Source: Planctomycetaceae bacterium (GTDB lineage: Bacteria > Planctomycetota > Planctomycetia > Pirellulales > UBA1268). From it: DNA of 10,773 nt. Position 1 is the stretch's first letter. Each line of letters starts with the position of its first letter. Location of the stretch: assembly GCA_002694955.1 (NCBI GenBank), contig NZNR01000006.1, forward strand, positions 1 through 10,773. The letters run 5' to 3'. A model generated the notes under the pieces. It was not told where the DNA came from. It ran no database searches and worked only from the letters and a program-made list of their open reading frames with translations. The position numbers and the translations under genes are program-made. Below are positions 6,170 through 10,773 of the stretch, in pieces.

Positions 6170-7861
6170 ATGAATATGGAAAGTGTCTCGGAAACACGTG
6201 ACCCCGCAATGCGCAAGACAGCAGGCTTTCTTGGTGCTGGCCTGTTGCTGTTAGCTTTGGGTTGGGCTGTGCAGCCACGTTTCAAGCCAGCGACTTTAAA
6301 ACCTGCAGTTGAGCGAGTCCTTTTTCCGGAATTAACGGATGCTGAAAAGGCAGCAAGTTTAGAGATCATCCGTTACGACGATGAATTGGCGACCCTCTAC
6401 CCGTTTAAGGTAATTAAAACCGGCGGAGTGTGGGTGTTGCCCTCCCATCAGAACTATCCGGCTGATGCCAAGGATCAACTCGCAGCCGCTGCCACAGAAC
6501 TTGTTGATCTGAAAGCGCTGGATGTCGTGACTGAACGAGCTGCTGATCATGAAGTCTACGGAGTCATTGAACCTGATCAGGAAAAAATCAAGCCAGGAAT
6601 GACCGGTGTTGGACAACTAATTGAGATACGCGATGCTTCCGGAAGCAAGATTGCCCGACTAATTATAGGTAAAGAAGACAAGCAGGCGGGCGTAGGAAGC
6701 GGCAGTCGACGGCTTCGTTTTGTCCGGAAGGCGGGTCAAGATCCTGTTTATCGTGTTGAACTCGACACGTCAAAGTTCACGACGCAGTTTGGAGATTGGA
6801 TTGAGAAAGACTTGCTCAAGTTGACTCCATGGGATGTTAGGTCAGTTGAACTGGATAATTATACCCTCGCTGCCGTTGAATCTGATGGACGACTTGAAGT
6901 TCGGCAGCAACGCAGTGAAAAGATGCAGTTGTCCTACGACGACAAAGCATCATCTTGGCAACTGACATCACTTGAGACCTTTCCAAATGAAGACTCAGCA
7001 GAATCAGTTTCGGAAGAGCTGAAAAATAATGAAGAAGTAGACTCCACAAAGCTCAATGACCTTCGCAATGCCCTCGGCGATTTGCAGATCATCGATGTTG
7101 CAAGAAAACCGGCTGGTCTTAGTGCAGATTTAAAAGCTGCTGAGAGTTTTGTGAATGATGTTGAGGCGGTGTCTTCATTGCAGCAAAGGGGGTTTCTTCC
7201 ACTGCCGTCCGGAGCCATCCTTTCAACAGAGGGACAGACGGTTATTGGTATGAAAGATGGCGTTGAGTATGTCTTGCGATTTGGTGCTGGCACAACTGTT
7301 ACGGAGCCTGGCAAAGCAGGGTCTGGTGAAGATGGTGATGCGTCTGGAGAATCAGCCGAGACTGCTGCGCGGTATCTGCTTGTGATGGCGCAGTTTAATG
7401 AAAGCTTATTAGAAAAGCCTGAGCTTGCAGAGCTACCTTCGCTTCCTGAAGAAGATGACAAAGACGGTGATAGTACAGAGCAGCCGAAAGATGAAGAGAG
7501 TGAGGAAGAAAAAGCCGAGGAGGAAGCCAGCAGTGATGAGAAAGAGCCTGCTGATGCGGATGTAACAGCAGCAGACCTTCTAAAACAAGCGGACGAGGCT
7601 GAAGCAGCTATGCAAAAAGCGATTGAAGATCGACGTCAAGTGGAACGCGAGAACCGTCGCAAGCAGGAGTCCTATGACGAAAAAGTTGTTGAAGGAAAAA
7701 AGCGAGTAGCAGAACTTAACGGTCGTTTCGCTGATTGGTATTACATTGTCTCTGATGAAGAATTCGAAAAAATTCATCTAAATCGTGAGGCTGTGATCAA
7801 AGCGAAGGCTGAATCCGCAAGTGATACTGCACAGGGTTCGACAGGTCCTGTGCCCGAATAA
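6170..7861 (+). CDS. Membrane-anchored DUF4340 domain protein
   Basis: This 563-residue protein has one N-terminal membrane helix (about 17-34) after a short charged leader, which would anchor it with the bulk outside the cytoplasm. Residues about 60-375 fit the DUF4340 pattern, a family regularly found next to GldG-like genes, with segments such as WVLPSHQNYPAD (88-99) and FGDWIEKDLLKLTPWDVRSVEL (207-228). A strongly acidic, disordered linker follows (about 420-465, mostly Glu, Asp and Ser), then a charged coiled coil (468-515) and a conserved-looking tail with RFADWYYIVSDEEFEKIHL (519-537). The start lies 26 bases after the permease stop with GGAG at 6154-6157, so the two genes form one operon. 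A second in-frame ATG at 6176 is equally possible. The likely role is an accessory part of the ABC module, perhaps acting on the same extracytoplasmic substrate; this comes from context only. Confidence 0.85.
   Translation: MNMESVSETRDPAMRKTAGFLGAGLLLLALGWAVQPRFKPATLKPAVERVLFPELTDAEKAASLEIIRYDDELATLYPFKVIKTGGVWVLPSHQNYPADAKDQLAAAATELVDLKALDVVTERAADHEVYGVIEPDQEKIKPGMTGVGQLIEIRDASGSKIARLIIGKEDKQAGVGSGSRRLRFVRKAGQDPVYRVELDTSKFTTQFGDWIEKDLLKLTPWDVRSVELDNYTLAAVESDGRLEVRQQRSEKMQLSYDDKASSWQLTSLETFPNEDSAESVSEELKNNEEVDSTKLNDLRNALGDLQIIDVARKPAGLSADLKAAESFVNDVEAVSSLQQRGFLPLPSGAILSTEGQTVIGMKDGVEYVLRFGAGTTVTEPGKAGSGEDGDASGESAETAARYLLVMAQFNESLLEKPELAELPSLPEEDDKDGDSTEQPKDEESEEEKAEEEASSDEKEPADADVTAADLLKQADEAEAAMQKAIEDRRQVERENRRKQESYDEKVVEGKKRVAELNGRFADWYYIVSDEEFEKIHLNREAVIKAKAESASDTAQGSTGPVPE
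7829..7853 (+). other. Strong stem-loop at the 3' end of the DUF4340 gene
   Basis: GCACAGG (7829-7835) and CCTGTGC (7847-7853) are perfect reverse complements, and two further G-U pairs can extend the stem to nine pairs with a 7-base loop. It ends just before the TAA of the DUF4340 gene. The nearest T-run (7885-7890) is some 30 bases further on, so it is not a classical terminator. It may protect or end the transcript of the ABC module, or may be a chance result of the coding sequence. Confidence 0.4.
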
Positions 7862-7872
7862 GAAGTGGATGT

Positions 7873-7901
7873 TTGTTCTGTATCTTTTTTCTGCTTATAT
7901 A
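7873..7901 (+). promoter_or_regulatory. Possible promoter for fabH
   Basis: TTGTTC (7873-7878) and TATATA (7896-7901) are 17 bases apart in the 75-base spacer before fabH, matching three and four of six consensus bases. The location suits a separate fabH promoter, but the spacer is T-rich and the match is weak. Confidence 0.25.
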
Positions 7902-7936
7902 TCTATGTTACTTAAGCGCGTTTCAACGAGAACCTG

Positions 7937-8965
7937 ATGTCCGAAATACTTACTTCTCCTCGGCCATCACGATTTGGGCGAGCTCTTGGTTTTCGTTTGC
8001 TTTCATCAGGGAGTGCTGTTCCAGATCGTGTTGTAACAAACGCAGATTTGGGCCATCTTGGCTGTGACCCGGAGTGGATTTTGAGTCGGTCGGGCATACA
8101 AGAGCGACGGCACGTTGATCCCGGTATGGCAACGAGTGACCTCGCCGTCCAAGCGGCCGAACGTGCACTTGCTGCATGTGGTGATGTTCGTGACAAGGTG
8201 GATCTTCTCGTTCTTGGAACATTCACACCCGACACAAGTCTTCCATCCACGGCCTGTATGGTTCAGGACAGGCTGGGTCTCAAAGCGCCGGCGATGGATG
8301 TGACAGCAGCCTGCGCGGGCTTTGCATATGCACTTGTAACGGCTGGGCAATTTCTTGCAACGGGTTCAAGCAATCTTGCGATGGTTGTCGGAGTCGATAC
8401 GAATTCACGTGTTGTTGACCCGAAGGATATAAAAACGTGGCCACTTTTTGGTGACGGTGCAGGCGCTGTTCTTTTGGAACGAGTAGATGAAGAACCAGAA
8501 AGCACGGGTCTACTTGCCTGGTCGCTTGGTTCGGATGGTCGTGGATCTGATTTGCTCGTCTGCCCTATGAGTGGAACCCGCCAGCCAGTGACGGTAGAGG
8601 GTGTTACGGCTGGCCAGCAGTACATGCAGATGGATGGGCGGGCTGTCTTTAAATGGGCGATCCGTCTTGTTGAGGAGAATGTCCAGCAAGTAGTCCATCA
8701 CTCGGGTGTGCCAATTGAGTCAATTGACCTTTTTATTCTGCATCAGGCGAACCTCCGGATTATTGATGGTATTCGGTCGTCGCTTGGCCTGAAGGAAGAG
8801 AAGTTTTTAGTCAATCTCGACCGGTATGGAAATACATCGAGTGGATCTATTCCACTCGCTCTTGATGAAGCGTGGCGTACTGGAAGGATAGGCCCTGGTA
8901 GCACAGTCTTGATTTGTGGTTTTGGTGGCGGCCTTGCTTGGGGTAGTGGTGTTTGGAGGCTCTAG
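7937..8965 (+). CDS. fabH: Beta-ketoacyl-ACP synthase III
   Basis: KAS III condenses an acyl-CoA, usually acetyl-CoA, with malonyl-ACP to begin type II fatty acid synthesis in the cytoplasm. The 342 residues hold the full Cys-His-Asn triad of the family: Cys126 in DVTAACAGFA, His269 in LHQAN and Asn299 in YGNTSSGS. The 30-residue His-Asn spacing equals that of Escherichia coli FabH. Trp47 in PEWILSRSGIQERRH matches the conserved substrate-site tryptophan, and the chain ends with the usual GFGGGLAWGS region. It is about 25 residues longer than E. coli FabH: roughly 14 before the fold (MSEILTSPRPSRFG) and about 11 between the catalytic Cys and His. No other fatty-acid genes (plsX, fabD, fabG, acpP) are next to it. 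The start has only a weak ribosome binding site (GAG at 7928-7930). Another thiolase-fold synthase of the KAS III family (for a secondary metabolite) is possible but less likely. Confidence 0.93.
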   Translation: MSEILTSPRPSRFGRALGFRLLSSGSAVPDRVVTNADLGHLGCDPEWILSRSGIQERRHVDPGMATSDLAVQAAERALAACGDVRDKVDLLVLGTFTPDTSLPSTACMVQDRLGLKAPAMDVTAACAGFAYALVTAGQFLATGSSNLAMVVGVDTNSRVVDPKDIKTWPLFGDGAGAVLLERVDEEPESTGLLAWSLGSDGRGSDLLVCPMSGTRQPVTVEGVTAGQQYMQMDGRAVFKWAIRLVEENVQQVVHHSGVPIESIDLFILHQANLRIIDGIRSSLGLKEEKFLVNLDRYGNTSSGSIPLALDEAWRTGRIGPGSTVLICGFGGGLAWGSGVWRL

Positions 8966-8991
8966 TAATTTCTGGAACTCGTGTAGTCCGT

Positions 8992-8997
8992 AGGAAG
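8992..8997 (+). promoter_or_regulatory. Ribosome binding site of the oligoendopeptidase gene
   Basis: AGGAAG lies four bases before the ATG at 9002 and fixes that start, in the 36-base gap after fabH. Confidence 0.6.
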
Positions 8998-9001
8998 AAA
9001 A

Positions 9002-10773
9002 ATGAAATCATTACCGAAACGTACAGATGTTCGAGAGCACGATACGTGGGATCTTAGAAGTCTTTTTGCGTCTGATGCCGAGTGGGATGTGGCGCTTCTC
9101 GAATGGGAAAAACGTATTCCACTTTTTCGGGATTATGTCGGAACTCTGAGCGAGTCAGCTGACAAACTTGCTCAATGTCTTATTTTTGATCTGGAAATTG
9201 ATCGTGAGGCTGACCGGCTCGGTACGTATGCCCATCTGCGGATGAGTGAGGATACTGCTGCAACCCCTGCTCAAAGAATGATGGGGCGTTTTCAGCATGC
9301 AGCCACCAAAGCTGGGGAGTTCGCCAGTTTTCTACAGCCAGAAATTATGTCGATAGAGCCAACTGTGCTTGAGCAGTGGCTCGAGGAACCTGTCCTCCAA
9401 CCATTCCGTTTGATGCTCGAACGGGTAGTTCGAAATCGCCCCCATGTTCTTTCTGAACCAGAAGAAAGAATATTGGCCATGCAGGGGACCTTTGCCGGTA
9501 CAGCAGGGAAGGTGTTTAGGCAATTAACTGATGCGGATATGAAGTTTGGCACCATAGCAGACGGCAAGGGTAATGAGCTTGAGCTCTCAAATGCGACCTT
9601 TACAACGCTTTTGCATGACCCGGTCCCAGAGGTGCGGAAGTCAGCCTTTCATCAGTACTATGCTCAATATGAGTGCCACGCAAATACGCTTGCTGCAACA
9701 CTTTCTGGATCGAATGAACGTGATGCATACGCTGCAAAAGTTCGATGTCATCCATCGGCTGTTGAGGCAGCATTGTTTGCCGACAATGTCCCACTTGCAG
9801 TTTATGATCAGCTGATTGCTGCGGTGCGAGCACATCTTCCCAGTGTCCACCGCTATTACGAGTTGCGACGCCGTCTCCTAGGCCTTGATGAAATACACCA
9901 CTATGACTGCTACGTTCCGCTGGTTCCCGAACTTGAGCAAAAACATACATGGGATGAAGCGATACAGGAAATTGTAGAATCTCTGCAGCCACTTGGGGCA
10001 GCATATTGCGACCAGCTTGAGGCTGGCTTACGAGGCCGATGGTGCGACCGATATCCAAATGTTGGTAAGCAGTCAGGTGCATTCAGTTCAGGGACTTATG
10101 ACTCTGATCCATATATTTTGATGAATTTTCAAGAGGACGTTATTGAGCATGTCTTTACACTGGCTCACGAGGCTGGTCACTCAATGCACACTCGGCTATC
10201 GGCTGATGCCCAACCATTTCAATATGCTGGATACACGATATTTGTGGCTGAAGTGGCAAGTACGTTCAATGAGCAACTTCTGACTCGGCATCTCCTTTCC
10301 AAGGCAGATTCACCAAAGCAGCGAGCAGCAATCATTTCTCGTGAAATTGATGCTATTCGTGCAACGATCATACGGCAAACCATGTTTGCTGAATTTGAGC
10401 GAATGAGCCACGGAGCTGTTGAATCGGGTGAGCCATTGACTCTCGAAAAAATCCGTTCACTTTACCGAGAACTGCTCACGGCTTATTTTGGGACAGGCTT
10501 TTCTATTGATCAAGAACTCGAACTCGAGAGTCTCCGTATACCCCACTTCTATCGTGCTTTTTATGTTTATAAGTACGCAACAGGACTTTCAGCATCCATT
10601 GCACTTTCAAAGCGTGTCACAGAAGGTGGTCCAGAAGAACTCGACGCTTACCTGCAGTTTTTGCGAGGAGGGTGTTCAAAATGGCCACTCGATTTGCTTC
10701 GTGACGCAGGCGTAGATCTCGAGACACCAGAGCCGGTAGGGCTGGCTCTTACAAGATTTGGTGAATTAGTTGA
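9002..10773 (+). CDS. pepF: Oligoendopeptidase F, M3 family zinc metallopeptidase (3' end cut by the window)
   Basis: The frame stays open from the ATG at 9002 to the right edge: 590 full codons without a stop. The family is usually about 600 residues long, so only a short tail should be missing. It is a cytoplasmic zinc peptidase that cuts short peptides, mainly for peptide turnover. The zinc site is intact: His389 and His393 in HEAGH (with Glu390 as catalytic base), and Glu417 in FVAEVASTFNE as the expected third ligand. The C-terminal motif IPHFYRAFYVYKYATGLSAS, part of the substrate site in M3 enzymes, is also present. The N-terminal third has the helical character of the PepF N-domain, beginning with DTWDLRSLF (residues 15-23). 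There is no signal peptide. The gene follows fabH by 36 bases on the same strand and may be co-transcribed with it, but no functional link is evident. Confidence 0.93.
   Translation, partial: MKSLPKRTDVREHDTWDLRSLFASDAEWDVALLEWEKRIPLFRDYVGTLSESADKLAQCLIFDLEIDREADRLGTYAHLRMSEDTAATPAQRMMGRFQHAATKAGEFASFLQPEIMSIEPTVLEQWLEEPVLQPFRLMLERVVRNRPHVLSEPEERILAMQGTFAGTAGKVFRQLTDADMKFGTIADGKGNELELSNATFTTLLHDPVPEVRKSAFHQYYAQYECHANTLAATLSGSNERDAYAAKVRCHPSAVEAALFADNVPLAVYDQLIAAVRAHLPSVHRYYELRRRLLGLDEIHHYDCYVPLVPELEQKHTWDEAIQEIVESLQPLGAAYCDQLEAGLRGRWCDRYPNVGKQSGAFSSGTYDSDPYILMNFQEDVIEHVFTLAHEAGHSMHTRLSADAQPFQYAGYTIFVAEVASTFNEQLLTRHLLSKADSPKQRAAIISREIDAIRATIIRQTMFAEFERMSHGAVESGEPLTLEKIRSLYRELLTAYFGTGFSIDQELELESLRIPHFYRAFYVYKYATGLSASIALSKRVTEGGPEELDAYLQFLRGGCSKWPLDLLRDAGVDLETPEPVGLALTRFGELV

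Noticed and set aside
6934..7461. 175-residue minus-strand open frame
   Set aside because: It lies wholly opposite the DUF4340 gene, is Ser-rich because it is the complement of acidic coding sequence, and shows no recognisable domain.
9600..10082. 160-residue minus-strand open frame
   Set aside because: It is antisense to the oligoendopeptidase gene, whose conserved motifs confirm the plus-strand frame.

Overview
The window looks like ordinary chromosome from a planctomycete, most likely a member of or relative of the Phycisphaerae, with moderate GC. The evidence is indirect. The first gene ends in a short domain that I recall from planctomycete proteins of unknown function. The ABC-2 permease is fused to a GldG-type domain and followed by a DUF4340 protein, an arrangement I associate with Planctomycetes and some other non-Bacteroidetes phyla. 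There are no rRNA, tRNA, mobile-element or CRISPR signals. All genes are on the plus strand and tightly packed, with the largest gap about 160 bases.

Layout from left to right. (1) 3-650 is the 3' end of a gene of unknown function. It begins inside an 18-bp tandem repeat coding for a Gly/Ser/Glu/Gln-rich linker and ends in a helical domain. (2) 640-2391 is nadB (L-aspartate oxidase, first step of NAD synthesis), overlapping the previous gene by 11 bases. (3) 2453-3220, 3384-6143 and 6170-7861 encode a Gld-like ABC transport module: an ATPase, a permease fused to a GldG-like auxiliary domain, and a membrane-anchored DUF4340 protein. The ATPase gene is separated from the permease gene by a 163-base spacer with a long imperfect hairpin and a possible promoter. 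(4) 7937-8965 is fabH (beta-ketoacyl-ACP synthase III), away from the usual fatty-acid cluster. (5) 9002 to the right edge is an almost complete M3-family oligoendopeptidase F with an intact zinc site; the window cuts it just before its stop.

The three Gld-like genes very probably form one complex: a cytoplasmic ATPase, a membrane permease with a large extracytoplasmic domain, and a second membrane-anchored extracytoplasmic protein. Its substrate is unknown. nadB, fabH and pepF are housekeeping enzymes with no evident functional link to it. I saw no clearly new system. The Gld-like module and the unknown C-terminal domain of the first gene are the least understood items here.
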